NCBI GenBank assembly: GCA_905250885.1
Contig: CAJNOQ010003494.1
Span: forward strand, 1-20,105
Direction: 5' to 3'
Source: Didymodactylos carnosus
Taxonomy: Eukaryota; Rotifera; Eurotatoria; Philodinida; Philodinidae
Length of the DNA: 20,105 bases
Part shown: one piece after another, positions 9,901-19,440 of the stretch
How the letters are laid out: the number at the start of each line of letters is the position of its first letter
Position numbering within the stretch: the first letter of the stretch is position 1
Made by a program: the position numbers and the translations under genes
Notes under the pieces: model-generated
The model's database searches: none
What the model was told of the DNA's origin: nothing
The model's input: only the letters and a program-made list of their open reading frames with translations

Positions 9901-10670
9901 TTCGCCTGATGTTGAAAAAGACAGAAAACATGCTCTTATATCAGATAACGAAATTCATGCTGAACCGATTATTGTCGATTGTCCTAAACATCATCCAAAA
10001 TTACTCGATACCGTTATGAGGGTAGATGATCTTGTTATCTATTACACATTTATCTTTAAAAAATTTGATAATTTCTAGGCTGTTGGTAAAGAGTCAAAAC
10101 TTATTGAAGTATTAAATCAACCACGTAAACCGGTATAAAAGTTTGATAAAATAAATATATACATTTAATCTAATACTTTCTTTTTCAGTCGCTACGACTA
10201 ACATCGTCAAACTCATCCGTTCATTCATTCGATATTAAAAATCAGAAAAATGGTATGTTGAATTATATTTTTTTAATAAAAATAATTAAAATATATTATT
10301 TTTAGATATTCAACATCAAGCACAAGTTCATAAGGATTCCGTTAGTCATCATGGACAAAATCTGCTTAGTCAGAATTCAACAACAAAGCGTGTAAAATCA
10401 TTACGAACAAAATTATTTTCAAATCGATTCCAGTAAGTATCTGAAATGATTTCTGTATAAGAGCTTTGGTTTAATTATTTTTTCTTATTTAGAAATTTAC
10501 CTTCCAGTTCTGTTCCACTGGTTAGTAGTGATAGGAGTATTAATTATGAGGATGAGCAACAGCAAGAAGCAGATGACTTTAATTATTATATAAAACAACA
10601 AGAACACCGGAAGATGCTAACTACATCAGAAACAAGTGTCACACTCGTGTTCTCTGAAGATATTGTCTAA
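6912..10670 (+). CDS. CNGB1-like: Cyclic nucleotide-gated cation channel, beta-like subunit, complete
   Basis: Sixteen exons join in frame to 788 aa plus TAA: 6912-7041, 7128-7167, 7229-7377, 7433-7615, 7677-7882, 7972-8629, 8801-8901, 9172-9255, 9318-9427, 9515-9554, 9613-9719, 9886-10021, 10079-10132, 10189-10252, 10306-10432, 10493-10670. Residues 82-96 (RQRFNDRTEAIKEKI) match the CNGB1 segment that binds calmodulin. S1 is about 170-191, S2 about 197-220, S3 250-268, S4 a short R/K helix 271-282, S5 306-330, pore helix and filter 355-373, S6 to about 403. The C-linker follows, then a cyclic-nucleotide-binding domain (about 485-600) with PGDYICKKGEIGREMYI, FGEIS (550-554) and GNRRTAD (561-567); R564 and T565 are the usual ligand contacts. 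The LLEVAGGGN-like spacing and LRKKAK end favour the B over the A subfamily. The filter reads TIGN (369-372), not TIGE. The tail after 610 is polar and low in complexity. Role: cGMP/cAMP-gated cation current in the plasma membrane, normally alongside alpha subunits. Confidence 0.94.
9256..9317 (+). other. GC-AG intron in the CNG channel gene
   Basis: The exon ends TGT AAA AAG and the intron starts gcaagg and ends atttcag, 62 bases long. Joining on these bases gives the conserved CKKGEIGREMY of the nucleotide-binding domain, so the junction is fixed by protein conservation. All 14 other introns in the gene start with GT. Confidence 0.85.
9472..9511 (+). repeat. Microsatellite (TC/TA) in a channel intron
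   Basis: Simple CTAT, then TC, then TA repeats lie directly before the acceptor of exon 10. They probably vary in length between alleles. Confidence 0.6.
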
Positions 10671-10832
10671 AAAGATTAGAAGGTGTAACAGAGGATTTTA
10701 TTATCTATTTCAGGCGTCAGAGTTAGACTTATTTGCATTACATGGCAACTAATTGTTGCATTTTTACGTCTATTTATTTTTTTCATGAATATGATCTATG
10801 TAAAACTATTTTATTTCTAACGCATTTCAGAT

Positions 10833-10838
10833 AATAAA
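10833..10838 (+). terminator. Poly(A) signal for the CNG channel gene
   Basis: AATAAA lies 162 bases after the channel stop codon, followed by cagtacatataagg. It is the first perfect hexamer downstream. Confidence 0.5.
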
Positions 10839-11709
10839 CAGTACATATAAGGAAAAAGGTGCGATGTTTTTCTACTAAAGAACATTTCCAGATATTCACC
10901 TACAGTGAACAACTTTGTCTTTTGACGTAAACATATTTTATAACTTCTAAAAAAAAAAGCATTTGTAAAACTTAGAAAGACACTTTTTCTAGGCTTTCTG
11001 GTATTCTTTTTCTAGTCGTTTACTTAAAAACAATTTAAAAATGCTTTCTTTCCGGTTTTCTATCAAACTAAGTCAGAGAAAAATGCTCGCGAAGTTTTCA
11101 AATTTATTTTCTGTATATTTTCTAATATATTGATTTCATCTATTTTGTCAAACAAATTTTTCAACGCTTTACCTTAGTTTTCTGAAAACTCAAATTTCTA
11201 TAAAAACCAAGTCATACAAAAACGCTCAAAGAGTATAAAAAGAAAATTTTTATAGATTTTCTGATATGCTCGTTCGATATAATGAAATATCTCTATATAT
11301 AGAAGAGATATATAGAAATATCTTAAAGTGCTTTCTTGAGATTATTTCGAATCCTGATTTTGCATTCCAGCTTCACTCCTGGATTTAGAATCAAATCATA
11401 AAAAAATCTTTTTCATTTATTTATACATTAAAGTCATTAGCTTATGGCCATAATGTAGCTCACACGATTCTGGAATCCTTTTAAATTAAAATTAATTATT
11501 TGGAAAAATCGGTATATATCAGAATAAAAGGGAAGATTTTGAAAATATAGAAACTCCACGTGCACAGATTATTCAGTTATGGAAGAATAAGTTCACTAGA
11601 TAAAGTAATATAGATTAAGAACTAATTCAATACTGAGCACAAGAATATGACGGAATATTTAATTAAAAGAATTCACCAGAAAATAATGTAAAGAAAACAA
11701 TACAGATTA
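10839..11709. other. Intergenic AT-rich sequence, no gene seen
   Basis: Several loosely repeated TTTTCT-containing phrases occur between 10980 and 11270. A small imperfect palindrome of ATATCTCT/AGAGATAT lies near 11286-11312. I see no coding exon on either strand. Confidence 0.4.
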
Positions 11710-12046
11710 TTATTTCGATTGTAGAATATGTTTGAAAAGATTATCATTTCCACTAGTAATGACAGTCTTTTCTTTTAGTTTTCGTTTTGAGTATGAATCT
11801 CGAACGACTTGATGAATGCGAGGATCAGAATGAACTTATAATCGATTAAATACGTGAGTGAGATTTGGTACATGTTCACATTTGTGAGATAAAAAAACTG
11901 TCAAAAATTTTATATATCCTTATTTGCACTTTCTAATATTTCTTTTGATAATTCTTCAAATGTAATTCTATTATTCTCATCGATTAATTTTGATTGAAAC
12001 ATTATACTATGAACAGTCAGTGAATATCCAACCCATTCAAGTTCAT
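11710..12046 (-). pseudogene. Terminal part of a host-type gene, apparently decayed
   Basis: After a good acceptor (tatttcag) at 12049-12047, the frame reads DELEWVGYSLTVHSIMF and then IDENNRITFEELSKEILESA. It then hits TAA where a short intron with a damaged donor may have been (gatatata in place of gtatata). A second open stretch reads HVPNLTHVFNRL, one in-frame TAA, then VHSDPRIHQVV and NDNLFKHILQSK before the final stop at 11712-11710. The amino acid texture is clearly protein-like, yet two stops interrupt it and no start or upstream exon is found. I do not recognise the family, and I see no transposon feature in it. Confidence 0.5.
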
Positions 12047-12113
12047 CTGAAATAAAAAGTACAAATTCATTAGTTAATTTTTTATATTTCCTAATTCAAT
12101 GAAAACGAGAAAA

Positions 12114-13616
12114 AAGGCGACGTTTGTCTATTCTCGACGAAAAACTAGATGACTTCTAAACTCTTTATCGACTGGACAGGCGTAGAAATAGACGGGGTGT
12201 TGCGGTCTATGTATGAGATGATATTCAACAAACTCAAATTTTTTCTTCAAAAGAGATCGAAACTATTTTCCACTCACTAGTCATTGATGGAAAAACTTAT
12301 TTTTTGTATAATTTGTATCGAGTAACCGATCCGAAATTAATGAAAATTGATATATTTTTTGATAAATTGCTTCGGATTTCCTTTTACAGCATATCACAAC
12401 GAATGAATCAGTATTTCTGACGGGTGATTTTAACGCTTGAACTGTGAAACCTGGAGTTTCAAAAGATCTCAAAACCATTCTTGATACTTTTGGTCTTTTG
12501 TCAGGTATTTTATCTCCAATCACATTTAAACAAGCACATATCGATAATATTTTGTATTCTTTTTCGGTTCGTCCTCCTAATTCGAATACTGACATGCTGC
12601 ATTTTTCCATTTAAAACAGAAACTATCGTGAAAAGTATACAAATTCTCGGCTATGACAATATGAATGTCGATACATTCATTCTTGAGATCAGCCACATTG
12701 ATTCTTCGTTTTATCTTTCGACAAACCCAAATATAGCAACGAAGATGTGGCCTGATCATTTCTCAAAGGCGATAGAAAGCTCTATACCAACAAAAACTAT
12801 CTTCCATCCAAGGAAAATACATCTGTTCGTTTGATTCCCCAAACTCGTTTTTTAATTAGAAAAAGAAAACTGTGCTTTTAAAAAATTTCAGTCGAGAGGT
12901 GCGCGCGAATAAAATGACCGAGCTATCGTTTCTTTTATATAAACAACTACGTACTCAAGTTGTAAATTCGATCAAAAATGATATAGTCAACGTTTTTCAT
13001 TCCATCATAAAGCCGTTAAAAAGCAGCAAACATTTTTGAAAATATATAAATAAACTTCGTTCATCCGAATGTGATCTTCCTTCTGATTTACACTCAAATA
13101 CAAAAATAACTACTGATGACAAAACAAAAAGCAAACTATTTTCTGAAAATTTTCAAAATTCTTTTTCCACCGCACAAAGGTTCTTGGCACTACAACACAT
13201 TTTATCATCGCCTAAAACTCTTCTTGATATTCATTTCGATACAGGTAATATTTTAAAAGCAGTCATGTCTTTAAAAAATGAAAGCTCAGTTGGTACGGAC
13301 AATATACCAGTTCGATGTCTATTTCTCACATCTAAATCAGTTGCTCGAGCAGTTAAACCTTTTACCGCTAACCAATAGGAGAAAGTATTCTCGTTTCTTA
13401 TATTTCCACCAACTATACTACAAGTTGAATATCCTCTCAACCTTAGACCACCGGCGGGTCCAAATACAGCTATTTCAGACAAAGTTAGTCTCTAGTTCCT
13501 TCGTTCCTCAAACTTCAAAAGATTGGAACTTTCTATCTGTGAGTATTGCACATACTGAAAATGCCGCCTTGTTTAAAAAATTGCTTAAAGAACATGTCAG
13601 TTTCTGTTGTTGAACA
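12114..13616 (+). mobile_element. Broken non-LTR retrotransposon (LINE)
   Basis: Pieces appear in the normal LINE order. The endonuclease part (about 12185-12610) has RRGVAVYV, VFLTGDFNA and HIDNILYSF. A linker follows (12930-13190) with KYINKLRSSECDLPS and KLFSENFQNSFS. The start of reverse transcriptase (about 13225-13375) reads NILKAVMSLKNESSVGTDN. Then, with no palm domain and no catalytic YADD motif, comes the usual C-terminal end SKDWNFLSVSIAHTENAALF (to about 13613). The frame changes at least once inside the endonuclease, and in-frame stops occur at GDFNA and in the linker. Most of the RT is deleted near 13375-13390. The arrangement fits the Jockey/CR1/L2 superfamily; the clade cannot be fixed by eye. 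It is inactive, with probable 3' UTR sequence to about 13680. Confidence 0.88.
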
Positions 13617-13768
13617 TGTATTTTCCTCTTTTTTTTGTTTTTCATTACCACTATCTGTTTCTTTTTGCTGACAGATTGACTGTTCTTTCTGAGATTACCA
13701 TCGTTCTCAAAATAATTGAAACTGAATTTGTAGCATCAAACAATATTTTTATAATTTAAGCCATTGGG

Positions 13769-14031
13769 TGCCTATTGCATGAACGAAACTATCATACGAA
13801 TATAGAACTTGCTGAGTTCGCACAACAATTGTATGAGACGGTGATATATTACAAATATTCATTACATTTAGATGAAACCTCTTGTCTACCAATCATGATC
13901 AGATTCAAATAAAAATCAAATGGATTTTACGAAATCATTTTGTTAATTAAATATTTCAAAATTCGAGATATATTTGTGCATATGCACAAGCTTTATTAGG
14001 TCGATTAAAAAATACTTATCGAAATGCTGAG
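13769..14031 (+). pseudogene. Exon-like remnants of a helical-repeat (TPR-like?) protein
   Basis: After taatttaag, an open stretch (to 13913) reads CLLHERNYHTNIELAEFAQQ and later YKYSLHLDETS. After stops, a second one (about 13970-14031) reads CAYAQALLGRLKNTYRNAE and ends at a possible donor (gtatca). Ala/Leu spacing in paired helices recalls TPR proteins, which rotifers have in number, but the match is weak. Part of it could instead belong to the LINE tail or the adjoining foldback element. Confidence 0.27.
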
Positions 14032-14060
14032 GTATCATAATTGGACGTGAATTTACACGG

Positions 14061-14450
14061 AAATCCCGGTTGACAAATTTTTAAGAAAAACCAGGTAAAA
14101 GATCTCGGTTACAAAAACTCACTGAAACAAACTGATCTAATCAAAGATTTTTTATGGCAAAATCATTGATTAGATCACGAGAAAAAATCTAATTAAGCTT
14201 ATGCTAACCTCAACATGTTTTAGATCTCGCAATATTTGAGTGCATAAACTGTCTTTATTCTCCATCTAATTTATACTAGTTTTATAGTAAATGCATCGAG
14301 ATCTAAACCATGTTTTCTGGTCATACAGATGAATCAAGATATATTACATGCTTTTTCCAATGATTTTTTCATGCTTCTGGCATAAAAAGATTTGGTTTTC
14401 GTAACCAAGATCCTTTGCATGCTTTTTTCGAAATTTTGTCAATCAGGATC
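14061..14450. mobile_element. Foldback/MITE-like element with long inverted repeats
   Basis: The left arm (about 14061-14229) and right arm (about 14297-14450) are imperfect reverse complements around a 67-base loop. Matching blocks are atcccggttgacaaattt against aaattttgtcaatcaggat, agatctcggttac against gtaaccaagatcc, and acatgttttagatctcg against cgagatctaaaccatgt. The left arm also holds a perfect 11-base inverted pair (TGATCTAATCA at 14133-14143 and 14167-14177). There is no coding capacity. The structure suits a non-autonomous DNA transposon, but I found no convincing target-site duplication. Confidence 0.6.
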
Positions 14451-15061
14451 AAAAGCATGTTATTTTCGTGATCATTTCTCATTTTGTCCTCATAATTGAA
14501 GATAGAGCACAATTTTTATTTAATTGACAGTTAAAAGGCTAATTGAAATACTTCAAAAAAGAAAAATTATTGTTCCTGGTAAGTTGCAATATCGTGAAAA
14601 ATCGGGCCACGATAGTTCCATCACCATCGCCATATATGGAAATTTATAAATCGGTGAATACACCACTAGAAGATTCCAATATTTTCTCGTAGATATTCAT
14701 TGATAATGATAATGTTGATATCAATTGAAGCTTTTTTCTCATTGAAGAAAAGTGAGAGAAAAGTTTTGTTCTCAACTATTTTAGAAGACAAAGTGGAAAA
14801 AGCATTTTTTTGTTAAATTTTGATTAGATTGGTTACCAAATCTGGGCAAGAGCTTAGATGAAATACTTGGGAGAAAAGAGATCGTTAAAGAGAATTTTTT
14901 TTTCCAAAACCAGGAGGACGTACATCCTCTAACACCTCTCCTTTGGCCACGGTACTGACATTGCGTATAATAGATGTCATAAAAACGATGTAAGCTAAAG
15001 AGAATTTTCCGTGTCATTCTTTTCCTTATTACTTTTCACATTGTATATTGAAATACTCTTA
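14451..15061. other. No clear gene; one short coding-like stretch
   Basis: A 41-codon frame from about 14525 to 14648 (plus) contains VKRLIEILQKRKIIVPG and could be a remnant of a transposase or host exon, without a recognised family. A near-palindrome GAGGACGTACATCCTC sits at about 14911-14927. Otherwise nothing is seen. Confidence 0.25.
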
Positions 15062-15175
15062 GCCGCTGCTGGATACGAGACTTCCGAATTACGAACCATG
15101 GCCGTGATCGACAACTGGACTACAGTTAACAAGCATCTAACTCTTTGTCATCCACGACGCGAGTTGATTGTCGAC
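15062..15175 (+). other. Orphan exon-like segment
   Basis: The 114 bases lie between a good acceptor (tactcttag) and a good donor (gtatat) and are open in only one frame, reading AAGYETSELRTMAVIDNW and then LTLCHPRRELIVDW. The stretch is clearly richer in G and C than its neighbours, as real exons here are. Joining the next candidate exon (after ttttttccag, from 15427) would create a stop, and no partner exon upstream is obvious. It may be a leftover from a lost gene or part of an element; family unknown. Confidence 0.3.
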
Positions 15176-15230
15176 TGGTATATTCTCTCCTTCCAAAATT
15201 CTTCTCAACAAAAATTATTATAGTTGTGGA

Positions 15231-15320
15231 TCCTATCTCGTTCGGAAAGAGATAGGACCCTTAAAAATCTTAGACACTTCTTAATTTTATCTTACTAAGA
15301 TCTTACCGTTTAAGATCTTA
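15231..15320. repeat. Pair of short palindromic structures
   Basis: TCCTATCTC and GAGATAGGA (15231-15257) form a perfect 9-base stem with a 9-base loop. Nearby the palindrome TAAGATCTTA occurs twice, at 15296-15305 and 15311-15320. They could be ends of a small transposon. Confidence 0.5.
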
Positions 15321-16965
15321 AAAAGATTTAATGATTCTACTTTTATTCACCCTTTTGTTTTGCTCTCATTCATTTATATAAGTGACACCGAAATTATGAC
15401 TGATTTTATGGGTTTTTTTTTCCAGACTCTGCTAGTATTTGGTCTCTCGAAAGTGTTCAACAACTTTTCAGAGAGGTTATATACAGGTCAACGTCCATGG
15501 TTGGACACCCGAAAATATGAAATTTTTCTTCATTTTTCAACACCGTTCAACTGCTGCTTTGGATAATGCGGATTAAAAATTGAACTAATTTAAATAAAAG
15601 TAATGTGTATATCAGAAAATCCAATCGATTGAAAATCGGATATTTTTTAAACTCCTCAGTAACACTTCGAGATATATCCTTGTGAATAGAAGTTTAATAG
15701 ATTAAAGCGAAAAGATCAGTAGAAAGCTTTATAATCAACAATTTTCTTATACTCGATTGACCAGTGTTACTTTCATGCTTAGCTTTGCAACCACATTCTA
15801 GAGACTATTTTTTTAACAGTCATTTTAAAAGAGAAACCGTCTATTTATGTTACCGAAACTCGAATGTTTGTTTGTCTTTAGAATGTTTGTTTTTCTAGAA
15901 ACATGATCAAATCTCAACGTATGTTGACCGTACGCCTGCACTTGTTACTATTCTCTTTTTTTCCAAGTGGTTAATGTAACTGTTTTGTGCATGGCGCTAT
16001 ATGATTCTATATGTTCTTCTAATCGTCAAATGAACACTATTAAAATATATTTTACTATAGAAAAGTAAAGAGTAAGACATTCTCAACTTGAATCAAATTT
16101 ACATCTTGTTGAACGATACAATGATACTTGACTAGTTGAAAAAAAGAAGAAAATAATTTTACCAATAAAAGTAATATGAAAGAAAAACTATCGCCATTGG
16201 ATTAAAAAAGTAGTCAAATTAGGGCCTCGTACACACATATTCTCTTAAAAATCAATTAGAAAAATTTTTTCAATTTGATGAATCATCGTAGCTTGAAGCT
16301 ACGTTCATGCAATATAAAACAATCATCATATTAATTCAGTGAATAGACAATATAGACTCGAATCGACTATCTGTAGAGAATTCATTACTTTAACAACAAA
16401 ATTTTCTTTTCTTTTTCTATCTCAAACAAATCAGTTTGATTATTTGTCAGATCAAGTGTTCGGCATTCTCTCTCGTTTAAATTATATTACGCAGTGTGTA
16501 TCATATCGCATCTTTTTAATGAGTGTATTAACCACTCATAATACAGGTAAAAAAAAGACAAGAGAACTTTCTCCTCTCTCTTTCCTGTTCTCTATTTGTA
16601 TGCATAATGTCTATAAACTATGGTCATTTGTTTTTCTTAAAAATAATGAACAACATGTACAATTAAAGTTTGTTGAATCTAATAGATCACGATGGGAGTT
16701 CATCAAAGTTTTCGCATGATTGTATCGATATTGTTCATTGAAAAAATAAGGCAACAGTTGGAGCTATTGTAATTCTATCATCAATGAACAAACTATTAAT
16801 TAACGTTATATTTCAGCTTTTTTTATCATAGCTTAAGTTTAAAAGGTGATCTTGACATATACAATCAAGCGGGTGTCGTTTGACTAACGGTAATGAATAA
16901 CAAATGGGTAAGGAGAATGTTGAAGATTATATTCCATGATATCGTTATCGAGTTCTCCAGATTAG
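15321..16965. other. Long AT-rich region without a recognised gene
   Basis: Open stretches at 15360-15566 and 16339-16719 (plus) show no family I recognise. One possible exon at 15427-15497 after a polypyrimidine tract and ccag could read SASIWSLESVQQLFREV, but it has no partner. The rest reads as noncoding. Confidence 0.35.
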
Positions 16966-17118
16966 TTACCGCCTAAAAACTGTTGTTTATTGTCTTATAT
17001 CGTTCGAGCTGTGTTCAACAGTTTCGTATAATTGGCTTATTTACAACATTCATAAATAGAACGCAAAGAAAAAGGCGTTTTAAAAGTTAAATGTTCAAGC
17101 ATCGAAAGTAGGCGGTAA
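16966..17118. mobile_element. Small MITE-like element, about 153 bases
   Basis: Perfect 10-base terminal inverted repeats TTACCGCCTA (16966-16975) and TAGGCGGTAA (17109-17118) enclose a second perfect pair, AAACTGTTG (16977-16985) and CAACAGTTT (17016-17024). There is no coding capacity and no clear target duplication. Confidence 0.45.
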
Positions 17119-17860
17119 ACTTTTGTCAAATCGTTAAATCTATAAAACGTTTTATGTATATGTTTGTGACCTAATGTACTCAACGGAAAAAAATTATATT
17201 CCTCTGTCATTCATTCATACTTTTTTTCCTTTTCTTATAAAATAAAAGAAATACTCGAGAAAAAAATCATCAACGTCTGCCGCTACTCTTCTTACTTAAT
17301 TCAACCATATCGTCAAGTATCTAGAACAGTACAATGAAGAAAGAAAGACAACTGAGACTTTATATACACAAATGAACATTTACTTATAATTACGTGATCT
17401 TAGTTTAGAACAATATGCAAAGAATAAGTACTATGAATCACTACTTGAAATAGACGATCAAAAGCGACAGCATTAAACTGTAAAAGCAAATTATATTGAT
17501 CAAAATCAAGTATGATGATTTTGGGAAAAAAAGTTTGACATTGGCTGATTCTTTTATTGTATACATAAAATTGATAACTTTAGTTAAGAACTGTTGATAT
17601 AGAGAAAAATTCCTTCTGTTTTATTGTGGTTATAAACCGACAATCAAATGTTTTCCTTATCACGTATGTCTGAATTTTAATTTTTAAAAAGAAAAAACAG
17701 TTAGTCGTTCATTGATGGTAATTTTATCTTGTCTTCCCTCCTACTCAGAATATGGACAACAATAGGAAACCTAACGATAATATGAAAGATTCTAAGAAAA
17801 GGATGACTTTTGTTTAGACAACACGATGTAAATTTTGACCATATACATCGAGCACTAGGC
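17119..17860. other. AT-rich sequence, no gene seen
   Basis: A single exon-like phrase at about 17398-17478 (plus) reads LEQYAKNKYYESLLEID and then stops; it has no partner exon. Nothing else is supported. Confidence 0.3.
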
Positions 17861-17928
17861 TTCCGAATTGAGACCAATTTTTGGTTAAAAATTATTAATT
17901 GGATTAAAAAACTGGTCTGAATTCGGAA
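17861..17928. mobile_element. Hairpin element, 68 bases
   Basis: TTCCGAATTGAGACCAATTTT at the left pairs with AAAACTGGTCTGAATTCGGAA at the right, with two mismatches over about 20 bases, around an AT-rich loop. It is probably a tiny MITE or a solo transposon end. Confidence 0.5.
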
Positions 17929-18191
17929 TTGAAAATTTTAACAAGTTAGACAGGCTAATTAAGATTATATATAACCTTGCTGATAAAATATAAATTAGAA
18001 TTATATATTACATGTCACAGAAAAGAATAGAAATGAAACAATACGGAGAAACAGACCTGTATATCAATGAACTTTATACTGCGATTACTAATCATTTTGT
18101 CAATGATGATCAATATTACTGTTGACTGCATCTGTATTTTACAGTGTAAATGAGTGTTTCTCAAACGAAAATGAGCCTTTTCACTAGTGTA
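17929..18191. other. Short spacer before the MULE, no supported gene
   Basis: A 37-codon ATG-started frame begins at 18012 (plus), MSQKRIEMKQYGETDLYINE, and ends in TGA. It is too short to call, with no recognised similarity. Confidence 0.3.
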
Positions 18192-19440
18192 TATGGAAAG
18201 TCCAAAAGTACGATTAGCAATCCTAATTTTAAACTGGAGAGGGTATATAACGAGGCAATTTGCAAGGGATATGAACGCACTGTAAAATTTTAATTATAAT
18301 GACGTCTACAACAACCGCACATTTTTCTCGTATTAAAAGTGAAAAAGATCAAGATACTGTACTTTATAAAGGTTATTTATATCGGTTAAAGCGTTCAAAT
18401 AAGAACGGTACTGAAAATGGGTTTGTACTCGTAATTCGTGTTCTTGCTCAATAACAATAAAAGGTAATGCAATGATTGGAAGTTATTGTATTGCTGATAA
18501 TGGTGCACATAGTCCAGTGCATGATCCCAAATTATCAGAAAACGTTGTAGCATGTATAAAGTCAATCAAACGACGGATTATGACAGAACCAACAGCTCCA
18601 ATACCTCAAATTTATGATCAACATGTGAAAAAATTTGTAAGTTTTCTTTGTTCACATATTAGAAAAATGTGCCTTTGATATGCCATGTTAGTTTTTAGAG
18701 AAGAGAAAATGGTACTGCTGCCTTCGTTCCAGTCTTTTGTTCCGTTAAACAACAATTTTATGATGCTCGTCTATTTGTATTTCCATCATTACCAAAAATA
18801 TTACAATCACTTGTTATACTTCATCAGGTGACTCGTACATCATTAGGTGAACAATTTTTATTTTGTGATAATCCATATCCAACTTTATTATTAGGTTTTT
18901 GTTCATCATCATCATTAGAAATTTTGCTGCTCAATTCCGAAAGAGCCATTGAGCATTATCACAGCGTGATTCGATAGTATTATGATGACAAGTTAGCAGG
19001 CGTATGCTTAGGTAAATCGATCTATTGAACATGAAAGAGCAACGATAAAGATGAACTACATAGATAATGATCACACACTTTTATAAACATGCAAATATTG
19101 TAGAACAATAAAAAATAACAATTGATAAATGGCGTGAAGTTGAATATTAGTGATTATGTTTCTTTTTACTACCGAAATTTCGATGACAATGAAGAAAAGA
19201 AGAGACAAAAAAAATCAAAGAAAAAGTAAAAAAAGAGTTATTTACGTTGCGTGTGATTTAGCAATTGATAAAAACCGTTCAATTCGATACATCTGTTCAC
19301 ATAACCTATCCTATGAGCTGTTCTGTTTTAGTGGGTATATGTGTAATGACACAAAAGGCTGCATATCAGTAAATAGCTTTCTGTAATAAAATGTTTTCTA
19401 ATTAAAAACAATGATTGTTAGTTTAGTGTGACTTTCCATA
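18192..19440 (+). mobile_element. Internally deleted Mutator-like (MULE) DNA transposon with FLYWCH domain
   Basis: The element is bounded by an 11-base terminal inverted repeat, TATGGAAAGTC at 18192-18202 and GACTTTCCATA at 19430-19440, with weaker matching continuing about 18 bases inward. Inside, on the plus strand, is the N-terminal half of a FLYWCH/MULE transposase. The middle of a normal transposase, with the DGTF-type catalytic start, is absent. A basic C-terminal-like stretch (IEHERATIKMNYIDNDH near 19024-19080) follows. The element is therefore non-autonomous. No 8-10-base target duplication is seen next to the ends, so the true ends may lie slightly further out. Confidence 0.68.
18299..18978 (+). 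pseudogene. FLYWCH-MULE transposase, N-terminal part only
   Basis: The ATG at 18299 opens a FLYWCH-type zinc-binding domain: VLYKGYLYRLKRSNKNGT, then WVCTRNSCSCSITIKGN with the Cys pair, then AHSPVHDP for the His residues. A +/-1 frame change separates the first part from the second near 18419. A small intron (about 18636-18696) fits between KKF and REENGTAAFVPV. The frame goes on through YDARLFVFPSLPKILQ and EQFLFCDNPYPTLLLGF, a typical rotifer MULE lead-in to the catalytic domain. It then leaves the family at LNSERAI, next to a perfect 8-base hairpin (18928-18935 and 18948-18955), and stops. FLYWCH is a DNA-binding zinc-finger type often fused to MULE transposases. This copy cannot encode an active enzyme. 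Confidence 0.75.

Noticed and set aside
12281-12610. Minus-strand 109-codon frame
   Set aside because: It is the antisense of the LINE endonuclease region, where the plus strand carries the recognisable motifs.
13231-13482. Minus-strand 83-codon frame
   Set aside because: Antisense of the LINE RT and C-terminal pieces.
16339-16719. Plus-strand 126-codon frame
   Set aside because: Longest frame in the right half, but Phe/Ser/Leu rich with no family match, no clear splice partner and no gene-like GC rise.
18012-18125. 37-codon ATG-started frame before the MULE
   Set aside because: Too short to separate from chance and without recognised similarity.
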